Positions 17,818 to 29,720 are shown, counted from the stretch's first letter. The stretch: 64,000 bases of DNA from Hydractinia symbiolongicarpus (GCF_029227915.1 NC_079885.1:7748001-7812000); one strand, 5' to 3'. Program-made: numbers and translations. Notes: generated by a model from the sequence alone, not told the origin.

Positions 17818-18382
17818 TTATTTTCTTCTATTCAGTAGTTCTTATCCGATTATGAGCCGGCAAAACCATCTAGATGTCATAAAATATCCTTTGTTCCAGC
17901 TGGTAAACGTCTTCCCACCAAAAGGCGTTCAAAAATTCAAGGTATCCTTCACCTGGGGTCTGATTGGAGATTATTGTCGGAACTTACATTCAACCTTAAT
18001 AGTACCACCTTATCGTGCTGTAACGCAACTTCGTCCGGACATACTTTTAACTTCTGCCATGACCAAAACTGTAATTATCGTTAAATTAACTTGCCCATGT
18101 GAAGAGAACATGGAGACTTGGCATAGAGTTATGGTTGATAAATACTCGTCACTTTGTTCCGTCATGAGATTAAACAATTGGTCTGTGCATTTCTTTGCTG
18201 TTAAAGTAGGAGCTAGAGGATTTTGTTCCGAAACAGTTAGAATCTGCCTCCGTCGCCTCAGCTTTTCTAATATGTCTGTGCGTTCCACTCTGAAATCTCT
18301 TACTGAGTCATCTATGCGATTATGGTTTTACATCTGGCTATCTCTAGATTCGTCTTGGATTCATCCTGGTAGGGATCCATAG
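17818..18382 (+). pseudogene. Copy B: restriction-like endonuclease region
   Basis: Similarity to copy A resumes here. The plus-strand frame has LRPDILLTSAMTKTVIIVKL then TCPCEENMETWH, DKYSSL and VGARGF. In copy A the matching segment is IIVELTCP; here the catalytic Glu is Lys, so the nuclease would be inactive. The RLE-USP linker that follows contains a stop at 18380-18382. The open frame over about 170 codons suggests moderate age. Confidence 0.7.
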
Positions 18383-18492
18383 CATACCGCTCAATTGTAC
18401 CAACTGTTTCAAAGAAATCCAAGTCACAAGCAACTTCGACCACTAGCTTTAAGGACACGAATCCCCAGGGAGTAACAAAGAGCTCCACTACC

Positions 18493-19384
18493 TTGCCTGC
18501 ACAAGAATCACTAGGCAGCAACAGCTGCTTGCTAAATTTGGGCAACACACGTTACATCAATTCCATCTTGCAATGTTTTTATGTGTTACCTGCAGTCGCC
18601 CCAGCCATCTCTGCAAATGATTCCAATATGCCGATAGGTAAAAGTTTTGGAAGTATTCTACGCAAACTATCCTCCTCCAAGGTTCCAGTGAACACTTCTT
18701 CATTTCTAAATGCATTAAAAGGCCATGTTTCTAATGCAAGGGGTGCTGCTTTTAATCCGTTCTCTCAGCAAGATGCCCTAGAGATTCTTGAGTATCTCAT
18801 ACCAGAGTTGTCCTTAGCCTTTCCTTTCTTTGGTAGATTATTCAACACTCGTGTGAAAATCTGCACTACTTGCAGCGCTTGCAATAGTATTAGCACCTCT
18901 GAGCAAGTAAGTCCATTTCTTCAACTGCCCTTGACATCGACTGTGAAATCTTTAATAGATAACTTTTTGGAGAGCGAAGAATTGTCAGGTGTCAACTCGT
19001 ACTTCTGTCACTACTGCAATAGTTACCGAACTGCAACAGTTGAAAAAGAGGTCGCAGAGTGCAGTTCAATTTTGGTTCTGCAATTAAAGCGCTTTGCCTA
19101 TAACAAAGGTCTTGTGTCTAAGGTTTGTTCTCCTGTCACATCCTCCCGGGCACTGTTTCTATACCTATCACTGTAGACAGTGAAGTCTCTTGTCGCAAGG
19201 ACTACTACTTAAGGGCTGTAATTAACCACTCCGGAAATTTGAACAATGGCCATTACACTACTGTTGCTTATAACCAAGTGCATGGTAAGTGGTTTCATTG
19301 CAACGACGGGGCAGTGGTCCCTTGCAAACAAAGCTTGCTTAATGGTGTACAACCTTACATTCTTTTCCTTGAAGAGGTTAGGTA
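18493..19384 (+). pseudogene. Copy B: USP domain with catalytic Cys lost
   Basis: The first frame reads LLNLGNTRYINSILQCF. The expected GNTCY has become GNTRY (CGT), which removes the nucleophile. QQDALEILEYL, CSAC, the CHYC zinc pair and LVLQLKRF follow. A frameshift lies between 19125 and 19176, where the reading moves to another frame with INHSGNLNNGHY (His present) and CNDGAVV, ending at 19384. The sequence differs clearly from copy A's USP, so the family has at least two subfamilies and each carries the protease after the RLE. Confidence 0.75.
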
Positions 19385-20085
19385 AATTGCAGTCAGCACC
19401 ACAACTTCCGGCTTATGTCAGCAAGGGGGTTTGACTATTCATTTTTTATTTTATTTTATTTTTTTATTTTTATTATTATTATTTTTTTTATTATTTTTTT
19501 TTTTAGTCTTGTCTTTGGAGAATGACTTATTGCCCCAGTCAAAAAAAAGCGAAAAACCAAAAAAAAAATACGCCAGCAAGGGGGTTTGATTCTACCAGGT
19601 CCTATTTTTGGAGAGTGACGACTCCACTTATTACCCCAGTCAAAAAGGAAAAAACAAAAAACAAAATAAAAATTATGTCAGCAAGGGGGTTTGACTGCAC
19701 TGGTCTTATCTTTGGAGAGTGATGACTCCACTTCTTACCCTAGTCACACAAGATTGTACAGAGTAGGACAGATGAAAAGTTATGGATGAAAGAAATGTCT
19801 GAAGACTGTTCGCAGACATCTTTTCAGGTGACTCAGCTAGACATTTTGGGTACCTTGGTTCAGGAATATGAGTCGTAACCCTTGAACCCTTTACGGAAGT
19901 CCTGTCCTACTCTCTCTGTCTGTTTGTTTAATTTTTGTGCCAATTACCTTCTTGGAAGAAGGAAGAATTGTGTTCCTTTATATGAGCATATTCTTTAGAG
20001 GAGCAAAACCTCTAAAATTTAAATTTTAAGACTTAACTGGTCGAGTTTATCATTGTGCGTGCACTTTGTAATTTTCATTCTTCTG
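19385..20085 (+). other. 3' UTR of copy B with three tandem modules (B class)
   Basis: Three AGCAAGGGGGTTTGA modules start at 19420, 19573 and 19680. The first is split by a T-rich run at 19440-19505. Their arms TTTGACTG and CAGTCAAA can pair around the GGAG/CTCC hairpin. The three-way-junction element follows with outer stem AAATGTCT/AGACATTT (19793-19800 with 19839-19846) and a CTG-TTCG-CAG inner hairpin. Then come the TTTAGAGG/CCTCTAAA hairpin (about 19993) and the end hairpin GTGC-GT-GCAC (20055-20064). It follows the USP at the position where copy A has its own UTR. Confidence 0.65.
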
Positions 20086-20237
20086 CTTTCTTTCATTTTA
20101 TTGGGCATTTTGTTGTTTTAGTGCCCCGTAAATTACAATTTGCATTGTGCAATAACATATATTGCAAAGTTTTGGTGTTCTTGTCTGAGATGTACAATAC
20201 ACAAAACTGTATAACATATTATAATATCTTAGTAAGT

Positions 20238-20990
20238 GTAAGTTAGCAAGGTGCTTTGGTAATACTTGGTCTTTTCTTTGGAGAATGACGACTCCACTTA
20301 GTTGGTAGCGCTCTACATGAGTGCATTGCCAGTGGCACTGTCAATACATGGTAATGTTTATCAATACCTTGTTGTTTTAATTTTGATCTTTGTCAACATA
20401 TACATTGTACTTATGGATTAGTCTTGGTTTTCAAAGAATTTATGTTGTGGTTGGTAGTCCTCCACTAGTACGTATGAAATGTTGGGGGTAGCGCTCCACA
20501 TAGTACACAAATAGTGACAGTGTGATAAGTTTAAGTCTTGAATACTACATTTGATACTACATTTATGATTGCTGTTACTGCTTGTACACGTTTATTTTCT
20601 TATTCTGATCAGTAGGTTTTACGTATTTCTTAAAAGATTTCTATAACTATCTTGATTATTAACCCCCGAAAATATATATTACCAGTTTAATTTAGTCGTC
20701 TAGTTGTAGATGTCTAGTTTCTCCATCCGCAGACTTTTTCGAGGTGACCCAGCTACACATCCAGTGTACTTAGGTTCAAAAATATGGGTCGGAACCTACC
20801 TACCCTTGATTAAAGTAGTGTTATGTTGTTTTTATTCTTTTCATTTTTTATTTAATTCCTTGAAAAGGGGAGAATTGCGCTTCTAGAATCATTTTCTCTA
20901 GAGGAGTATAACCTCTAGTTTGTTTCCAAAGACATAACAGGTTGAGCTCATCATTGTGGTGGCCAGCCACTTCATTTAAAAAAAAATCAA
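20238..20990 (+). mobile_element. Another B-class 3'-UTR copy, partly decayed
   Basis: One module at 20238-20305 (GGAG/CTCC hairpin present) is followed by about 400 bases with a GGTAGCGCTC motif seen twice (20305 and 20490). A three-way-junction element comes next, whose outer stem has one mismatch (20708-20716 with 20752-20760). Then come CTAGAGGAGTATAACCTCTAG (about 20892-20912) and the terminal hairpin GTGGC-CA-GCCAC (20959-20970). Non-coding. Confidence 0.55.
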
Positions 20991-21485
20991 CATAATATTA
21001 ATATGCAACAACTTATTAACTTTGGGAAGCACGTCAAACATTCAACTGTTATGGCACCACATGTGTTTCCAAAGCAAACTGCACAAATACAATTAACCTG
21101 GTGGAATATTTCGCGGTAGGATTTCTAATTTTATCAAAAGCTCCAAATCGTAGCGATGCGAACTCTCTGCCAAGCCTACCAAATCCATTTACAAATCAAC
21201 CTCTACGGAGGTAATAAGTTAAAGTCATTCTGTTCTGCAGTAAAGAATAAGCCATTTTGTCTAGTCTAGTTCAATGCAAACATGCTTTTCCAGTATTTTT
21301 CTGAGGTTGATTTTGAAAGGAATCGGCAGACGTGTGAGTAACTCGTTTCTTGTTGTAAATCTAAAAAAATAACATTAAGATGAAACTATAAGCACAATAA
21401 ATTTCACACCACCTGTTCATCATACAGAATTTATCGACGGGAAAAATTACATTAGGCATGCTACAATTTGCTGAAAACAGTGTTA
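20991..21485. other. Gap: no gene seen
   Basis: No recognisable frame or repeat. Two short frames overlap here without motifs. Confidence 0.4.
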
Positions 21486-22132
21486 CTACAACGTCATTTG
21501 AACATTGGTGTAAAAAGAGAAACAGAAACCGGAGTATATTTTTGAGACACAATTTGATGCACACCCCAACCCTTGCACAACAAAACCTAGCCGATTTTCA
21601 GTAAAATTATTACCATTCAAAATTTCGTAGAAGTGTTGCATAACTGCTGCTGCTGCTTCTTTGATCTCATCACTTGAATTACACGCGTAAGATTTACTAT
21701 CGAGGATAGTAGAAGCCGTGGTGAATAGTGAATCAGCCATGATAAAGCCAAGTCGTTCTCTAAGACAGGTTTCAAGTGCTTCGAATATTTTTTCAGCTAT
21801 ACGCGTTGCTTGCCCAGACATTCGTCGAGGTTCATTCCGTGCATTGTATAGAAATGAAAAGTAACAGGGATGTTTTCAGGTGTATTATTTGCAGCACCTC
21901 TCAACGCCCTGTCAGTCGGCACTGGTGTGTTGGCATTCCTGATTAACTTTATTCTGATGTCATCTAATGTTGAAAACAATTGTTTACGAAGCAATGCATC
22001 TCTTTGCTTATCTCTCACTTCCCTATGAAGCTTTGATATTGCAGTGATAGTAATTTTGATGGTAGTGATTGCTTCAGGCATAAGCAAATTCTCTTTCTTT
22101 AAAGTGACCAAACATGGTACTGTGTATGCCAC
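21486..22132 (-). pseudogene. Possible hAT-type transposase fragment
   Basis: Two overlapping minus-strand frames (22132-21797 and 21821-21486) read as one broken protein of about 200 residues. The first has a helical stretch with SKLHREVRDKQRD. The second has ALETCLRERLGFIM followed by ASTILDSKSYACN. Helices followed by an (A/L)xxLDP-like turn are typical of the region before the dimerisation domain of hAT transposases, but the LDPR motif here reads LDSK. No DDE residues can be assigned. It could be an unrelated gene exon. Confidence 0.3.
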
Positions 22133-22397
22133 GATGTCTTTTCTAACGGATTCGTAGATGAATAGGAGAATACTGGCTTCTCTTTAAATCCCTTGGATTT
22201 TTTTTTTTACAGTAGCAGGAAACGGTTGTTCAGTTTGCCTGTAAGTGAAACCAAGCATAGTTCGCGTACCAGTAGGTTTGGTGTAACGTAGAAAAGCAAC
22301 ACCAGTCATCTTCGCATATTGCTTGTAAAGACCCAATTGAGTGTAGCATTTTTAAACATATAAAATTCAGTATTTAATTGAATTTGGGTGTCTTTAT

Positions 22398-23150
22398 GAT
22401 TGGTTAGGATGGGTCTTCAGTTGCAATCTCGAGACGATTGATAACTCCTTCCAAAGAATGGAGTGTGGCGGATTTCGAAGCATAAAAGTTGACTGGGTGG
22501 TGAAGTGAATTACTTGTTTAAGCTCGAGACGATATGTAATGGTTTTCTGGGTTGCCACTGCTGGGTTCCAAGTCTACCTTTCTAAGGGGCAGTTTCTTGG
22601 TCAGCCCAAGCATTACGATACAATTTCTCAAGTGTTCATGTCTAAGGTCAGAAAGCTTTTCTGTTTCCAGGTTTGCTGCTTTTTATTCTTTGTCACAACC
22701 TCTCTAAGGGCTGGGTTCCCAAGTCTACCTCTCTTAGCCCTGGGCTCTGTGTCAGTAGGTAAAAGCAACAACGATACGATTTGCAGCTGTCGACTTTTCT
22801 TTTTCCAAAGTTTAACAAAAGTTATTGGTTTTGGCGGACGGTGTCAATGAATGTAGCTGGTGTCTTGCAGGAGGCAGGGGATGCTTACTCAAGGGCCCGC
22901 ACCAGGTCCCAAGCATGAGTGAATTTCACCAATCATCGTGTTTCCACATTCATAGGTGTTTGTTTCAGTACAGTCGAAGTCCATTAACTTTCCGATTATC
23001 CCTGTAAAGGGTAGAGTGCAGAAGTTCTCCAGCAGCTTCTTATTCTTTGGAGAGAAACCTCCTTTTTTTAATTAAACTTTCCGTCTTAAAAGACTAGTTT
23101 TATCTGCATTGCGATGTAGTTACTCCTATTCTCTGGTTGTTGTTCTGGAA
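22398..23150 (+). repeat. 0.6-kb dispersed repeat, copy 3 (inverted relative to copies 1 and 2)
   Basis: This reads in the opposite orientation to 5866-6517 and 6650-7226 and is longer than either. It includes the 22398-22560 segment found only in copy 1 and the 23060-23150 segment found only in copy 2. It is thus the most complete copy and best defines the family. The GGGGATGCTTACTC core lies near 22877. Confidence 0.6.
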
Positions 23151-24035
23151 TGCGTCTTTCAACGCAAGTTCTATCTTGTTTGACAGACACCAATGAAGAC
23201 CAAATGTTCTCCCACGATTTATTTCTCCAATTGATACAGATTCCTGTTTGCACTAGCACCGTCCGACCTCGTTTCAACTTGCTGATCCTTTTTGAATTTA
23301 GCGCTGTGGACAGAATTTTCGAGAGTTACCTGAAATCCTTAAGCACTAGTATCTTCTGGTTGTTGTAAGCTCAGAACGTCGAATTTTAGTTTTCCGTTCT
23401 TGCATGTTTACATAACGTATAGTTCCTTTTCATCGTTTGTTTTAGCTGATGGGGATCCATCATGACAATTTTAAGTGTGCAACATAAAAAGGTAACACGT
23501 AGCTCCATTGACATGAAAACGGAACGTCTGAAATATCAAGTTTTCACTTTTTCTGAATTCCGATCCACTTAAAACTCCAGCATTTATTTTCTACTTCTAA
23601 CTTTATTTTACCACTTTTAGCTCCACTTTTTACTTCCTTGAATTAACCAATTTGTTCTTCCCCAATTTTACGCCAGGTTTTTGAAGTAATGGAAAGTGTC
23701 TTATCTTTTCGCACACTGCTTGTTCTGATGGGTTTCTCAACTGACTTTTAGGAAGACCGAGTAAAAAAGTCAGGGCATCTTTTAGCTGTCAGGTCTTCTA
23801 AGCGTTCCGTAGAGTCCTGCATTTTGCCATCTAAAAACGGAATGACCTATCATTAAGGTTTTTCTTACACAAGGATTTTGAATTCTCCAAACACGAATAG
23901 TGAATCGGTGTCTAATTTTCGTTGCTGCTGTTTTTTATTGTAGTCCTATCTAGATATACAACTTTTAACAAACGAGCTAAAGTGTACCTGTTGGTGTCCT
24001 CGAAAAGCTGTTTCAAACTTGACTTCGTAAAGCAA
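23151..24035. other. Gap: no gene seen
   Basis: Short frames only. No motif, TIR or long repeat recognised. Confidence 0.4.
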
Positions 24036-24186
24036 AGAATAAGCAATATTATGCCAGTTGCATCATCACAACTTACTGTCTTGTTACCTTATAATCATTC
24101 CTTGTTCAGTGTATTAGTAAAGACCAGTGAATTCTGGGGAAGACTAGTGCCACTGGAAAAGACTAGCGACCCTGGGAAAGACTAGT
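24036..24186 (+). repeat. A-class UTR tail remnant plus a GGGAAAGACTAG tandem repeat
   Basis: CATCATCACAACTTACTGTCTTGTTA at 24060-24085 is a decayed version of the A-class terminus; the hairpin reads ACAAC-TT-ACTGT, only partly paired. From 24115 to 24186 follow about four units of GGGAAAGACTAGNG, the complement of the repeat at 6560-6650. Confidence 0.45.
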
Positions 24187-24639
24187 TCTGTACGAATTGG
24201 TGTATTTAACCTGATCCTTTTTGACAACTCTGTTTGAATACGATTTTGTTTTTACTAATCTGCGGTACGTGCCAATTCAGTGAATCCTCACAGTCGTGAC
24301 AAAGCTGTGAAAATTATAGCCTTGCCCTCTGTGCCAGGCAACTCAGGGTGGTCTTTTGTCCTGTGCCTATTCATTCACTGTAGTACTGAATTCCGATAAC
24401 CCAAAGCCTCGTAACTACTACAGTGATAAAGATGTTGATTTTTAGGTAAACGAGACAGCTTATCTTTGCCTATCAGATAAGTTTCCTCCCCTAAAAAAGT
24501 GGAGTGTCGTTCTCCATATTTTTTCGAAACGTGATGCTGAAAAGTTTCAGACAGCAAGTGTATTTCAGGACAATAACCACACGAATTCCTCCCGTCACAT
24601 TGATGAGAAATATCTGAAAAACCTGCATATCAAGACACC

Positions 24640-27600
24640 AATAAAATGAACGATCCCCTTTGGTCGACCCTGGGCAAGGATGCTGCTAACAAGTTATCCA
24701 ACAGTCTAAATTATGTGCCTCTTTCAACTTAACTCGAACTAATGGAAGACAGTGTTTATGAGGAAGCTGTACAAATCTTTGGCTATTCAACAGCATAGAA
24801 GGTTAAAAATCTTTGAAAAAATAGGAGGACTTTACGCTCTATTAATTTAATATTTTTAAAAAACTCTCTTGTGACTCATATTTTATTTGCTGTAGAGGTT
24901 GCACAAAAATTGGCTCTGCAGCAGCTGCTTGCCAAATTACGGGATAAAATCAAGGTGGTACGTCGGGCAGAGAGAGGTTCAAGAAGGCAAAGTCTGCTCT
25001 CAGGGTAAACCTGTTTGCAGCTGGTAAAGCCTTGTTTGATCCTAGGTGTGCAGCCACACAGCGAGTCGATCAACAGACCTTTTACAATTATAAATCTGCG
25101 GTTGTCAAGGAAGGATTGTATGACGTTTGTTGTGTAATTTAGAAGGTCTTCCTGCTGCCCCTTCTATTACGAAAGCTTTTCCCTCATATTCTCTTAAATA
25201 CAAAGACTTTTTAACTCTTAACAACCAGAAGGAATCCGTCATCTTCTGGTTTAAATGCTATTCCCTATAAAGTTTTTTAAAAAGTGTCCCAAAATAAATA
25301 CCTTCTTTTTCAATGTTTTTAAAACTCATGTTCAATGTTTTTAAATCTTGTATAAAAAAATGTGTCGTGCCTGTTCAATGGCGTAATGCTTGTGAAATTT
25401 ATATTTATTTCCTATGGAGTCAAACATAAAAGTCAAAGGTAAGCTTCTCTTCAGCCTTGTTTCAAGGCGATTGGAAACTCATATAATACCCAATAACAAA
25501 TCTATCAATACATCTGTACAAAAGGGATGTAGGAAAAAGGTTCCAGGCTGCTGGGAACACATCGATGGTTTGGTCAGCACCTAGCATCTGCCCGTTCTTC
25601 TAAGTCGGATCTAGCTACCATCTGGCTAGATATAGCAAATGCTTATCCTTCAATTCCTCATCGACTTACCTCTTTTGCCCTGAAGTGCTATGGTGTTCAA
25701 CGACATGGGATTTCTTTTATTAAAAATTATTGCATTAGCATCTACAGCAAATGGTTCTCTTTACTTGCACCAAGTAATTGGCATAAACATTCGCGGGGAA
25801 TTTTTGCGGGCTGTACGCTATTCGTTGTCCTTCTTCTTGCAGGCATCAATGTTATTCTTGAGCATACATTACTGCTTCCGCTCCTACGCTCATCAATTCA
25901 AGCCAAGTTTCACTCCCTTGATTAGATCCTTTATGGACAATATCAACCTGATGTTTTGTCGGTGTCTGGTACCCAAACGCTTTTGTCCAGGTGTACTGCA
26001 GCACTAAAATGGGCTGGCATGAATTTTCGTCCTAACAAATAACGCAGCATCGTGATTATAAAAGGTAAGCCCATCAATTTAACTTCATTTCCTGTCCAAA
26101 AGCCTGCAGACCCCACAGACTTCTCTTCCTACATTCCTATCCATTCCATGCCTGTGCGATTTCTCGGCCGCATTATGGATGGTTCTTTCTCCGGCAGGAA
26201 AGCTATTGACGAACGTGTTGAGAAGTTATCTGCAAGGGTCTTTATTATTGACAAGTCGCTTTATAAAGGCTCTCAGAAGCTGTGGATTTTATGACATCTA
26301 TTAATCCCGCGCATTCAGTGGCCCCGGCTGCTATATGAAGTCTCAATGTCTTGTGTCAGCACTCTTGAACGAAAGGCGTCAGTATTCATAAGAAAATGGC
26401 TCAATCTTCACTATTCTGACATTCTGTCTTTGTGCCTCTAGCTCACCTTGCTCTCTACCGATAAAAAGCCTTACTTCAATACTCAAGTCCGCTAAGAACA
26501 GTGGACACTTGCTGCTAAGGGATTTTAAAGGTCCTTTGGTTTCAGCAGCTGTACGAACATTAAAGACCGGTAAATGGAGCATGTCCAATTCAGTTAGATA
26601 GTTGAATTGAACATTAAAGAAATTATTATTGTTATTATTATTGCAGAAAATTAGTAACAGTGACTGCAAAAGAAATTGATGGAGAAAAGGATATGAGCAG
26701 AGCTTTCCAACTTCAGGTGCAAGGTAGTTGGACTAGATGGGACAATTATAGTAAGAACGACCTCTTCTGGATATCTTTGCTTGCCATGCCATTAAACTTG
26801 TTGTTGTTCTGTTTAAGCTCCACCTACGGTGTTTTTCTTTTTCCAAGTAATTCGAGACGTTAGCTTATATGCACTGAATCATTCTGTTTCTTGTGTGGAA
26901 AACAAGTCTGCGCCACAGCTCACATTTTAGGGGCATGCAAAACTGCTCTAACGCAGCGTAGATTCACAACTCTGTCATACGCGAACTTCCACAGTTGATC
27001 ACCACATTTTTCAAATCTATTTCTCTCCTGTAAAGCACCTATATAGTATAAAATTTGTTAAAGCAGGTAGTCACCCTTCTAGCAAAAACCTAAATCCCGT
27101 AGGCCTCTTGCATCTTGCCACTGACTGGCTATTTCTTTTAAATTTAAATGGTGAACTCATTTTCCTGGGCATATTGCCATAATGTCAGTTAGACCAGATC
27201 TTGTCATATGTTATTTTATTTGAACTTACTTGCCCTTGAAAAGAAAACATGGAATCCTTGCACTCCAAAAAGCTCTCTAAGTACATCCCTTTGATAAATA
27301 TCATCGGGCATAATGAATGGCAAGTAAATCTGTTTGCACTCGAAGGTGGTGCACGTGGATATTACTCTCGGTCGGTTGCCATTTGTTTAATAAGATTGGG
27401 TTTCGCAAACAAAGAAGCTTTCCAAGCCGTTCGGAAAATGGGCGACGTTTGTATGAAAGCATCCGTCAGGATTTGGCTACCTAGGAACTCAATTACGTGA
27501 AATCAAGGCAGCTGCAATCTTACGTCAGGCTCACCATCTGTGCCTACTCCTCTTTTGCCAAAGGTTACAAACTCGCAGCAACTACAACAGTATGAACAAC

Positions 27601-28350
27601 AAAGGCTAACAGTCTCTAAAGGTCACTTACACCCGAACCCAGAATCGCCTACCAACAGCACCCCGGCAAAACCAACTCGTGCTGGCCTGATTAATAAAGG
27701 GAATGCATGATATGCTAATTCTATCCTACAAGCATTATCTGTAACTCCTGTACTTTGGTCACAAAATGCATCGCAATCCTCTTTTGTTTCTCCCCTGACC
27801 AAGTCCGTTTTGCTGACTATGTCTCTGTTGTCTAAATCCATCCGGCTGTAGATCCTTCCGCCTTTGTCTGAGCTTTGCAACGTAAGATGTCCAACGCTAG
27901 GAACAACCCATCCAATATTAACACGCAGCAGGATGTTTCTGAGATTCTACCTCATGTATCGAACGAGTTAACAGTATCGAACGAGTTAACAGGGCCATCA
28001 GTTATTGCTAACAAAATTATTAACAACAAAGAACTACAACTATATCTTCAGGCTTCGTTAATGTTTTTTTGCGACCAGAATTTATGTCTGGAAATGACAG
28101 ATGGATGCTGTTACCTTTAAGACAGTACCCGGAAAACTGTCTTCACCCAGTGTGGAGATATACTGATTATCCAACTGAAAAGGTTTAACTGTCTCCAGGA
28201 AAGATCTGTGAAAATAATAAATTTTCTGTCTTGCCTCACCCAAGGTAATGACACTGCGTTTCGATCTTCAGAGGGTGTAACCTTTTAACTTGATGAGGCC
28301 ATTAGATCAGTTTTATCATCACAGCTTGCTGTCTTGTTATCCTATAATCG
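24640..28350 (+). pseudogene. Copy C: near full-length RT-RLE-USP element, heavily decayed
   Basis: Across many frameshifts the plus strand shows the family in order. The N-terminal part is 24640-25100 (LWSTLGKDAANKL; QTFYNYKSAVVKEGLYDV). Then come the RT entry KGCRKKVPGCWEH at about 25530, LDIANAYPSIPH at 25630, FLGRIMDG at 26160 and the knuckle CFLCGKQVCATAHILGAC at 26880. The RLE has RPDLV and ELTCP (Glu kept), and the linker is followed by the USP. The USP Cys box is disrupted near 27700; NTQQDVSEIL at about 27918 and IIQLKRF at 28170 remain. The USP stops about 90 residues short of the His box and is joined to an A-class UTR tail (28241-28350, AGAGGGTGTAACC and ACAGC-TT-GCTGT). This is the only copy here showing both the N-terminal part and the USP. 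Confidence 0.7.
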
Positions 28351-29180
28351 TTACATGGATTAACTAAAACTATTTTTTTTTCGAAAGACACAACACAATT
28401 GTTAACCTGTAATGGACTTGTAACACAGTGAATATTTTTATAAACAGAATAATTATTGACTCATGAAAAAGCTATTGTACCATCAACGTTTTGTTATAAG
28501 ATATTTCATAAGTTACTAACACAGATATTACGTTTTAATTTTGTTCTCATTTAAGTAACAACTAGCATAAGTAATGAGAGTGCGTCGCGACCCTTATTAT
28601 TCAATGTTAAAAAAAACATCTGAAAACAGCGTTCGAAATCAAAACATTCTGAACAAAGTAAACGAAATTGTTGTTGTTTTAATTCCTAAAATTGTTGTAC
28701 TGAAGATAAGAAAGATGAACTCTGAAGATAATACAACTTCTTACAAGGGAAAAAAACTGCACAATTGAAATAAAAAGGGAAGCCATAACTTACGCAGAAA
28801 TGAACAGCACAAACAAAGCTGCAAAGAAATTTTGTGTTGCCGCTAAACGTTTAAGGTCGATCGAAAGGTAAAGGCTAAAAGTAAAAGACTCGAATGGGGA
28901 GGTGTTAAACCAATGGGTATTCAACTAGAGAAACAACTGCCCAGCAAGATCCAGCACCATTAACTGACAAAGTCCTATCTTATTTTTTACATGTTCTCTG
29001 TATACAATGATATGGTGTCTAAAACAACAATCGATGTTACAGGAACGAAATCTGATCGATCTTGATGGTGGAAGTAATAAAGAAGACATTCAAATCGTAT
29101 AAATCAAACAACAAAGTGCACATTTTATTAAATTTTGTTTTTGTAATATACGCCCCTGTCAATTAAACGTCTCTGTCGTT
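28351..29180. other. Gap: no gene assigned
   Basis: A 64-codon frame at 28574-28768 begins MRVRRDPYYSML and is lysine-rich. It has no motif I recognise, and the region around it is uninformative. Confidence 0.35.
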
Positions 29181-29720
29181 GAAACGCCCTCTGGCGTTTA
29201 TTCGATCACCTACGGTACAAATCATTTTTAGACATAGAATTGGTTATATTTTCGAAATTCAATTTTGCAGATATGACGGAGAGGAAAAATTAGTAATAAT
29301 AACTGATTTTTGGGTTTCTTTTAAAGTTCAAAATACCTTTCTATACCAAGCAAAGTTTGCATTCTTTGTACGGCACATATGGTTTGTGACCCATTTTAAC
29401 TGGAAGTTGTTCATATCAAAACAGAAGAGTTCAAACATATTTTCTTGTGCCTGTTGGCGTTATTATTTGAGGTTTATCCAAGCCTTGAACATATTTTGTT
29501 ACTGTTTGCTGGTCATCCGTCGTAGCAAAAACGTAATCATTATCATTCTTAATCCCGGCCAGCTGTCAGTTTCTTACCCATTCATCAATGCCCTGGATCA
29601 ACTCGGGTGTAAACACAATTGGCACCAAGCCATTTGTACCACTTTTTTTCTTCAACGTAACATACCATCGAACGTTCAGCAATTTTTTTCTCGACGGGAT
29701 CTGTTAGCTGCTGCAGTATA
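29181..29720 (-). pseudogene. Tyrosine-recombinase-like fragment
   Basis: On the minus strand the text reads KSGTNGLVPIVFTPELIQGI, then NDNDYVFAT and further on TGTRKYVRTLL and VKMGHKPY. Proteins with a P-V-x-TPE start, a YVFA turn, an (S/G)TRLRK helix with a catalytic Arg and a GH motif form a large group of tyrosine recombinase-like proteins in animal genomes. Here the Arg and the GH are visible but stop codons interrupt them. The long plus-strand frame over the same bases (29179-29721) is the antisense shadow. No flanking repeats were recognised. Confidence 0.4.
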
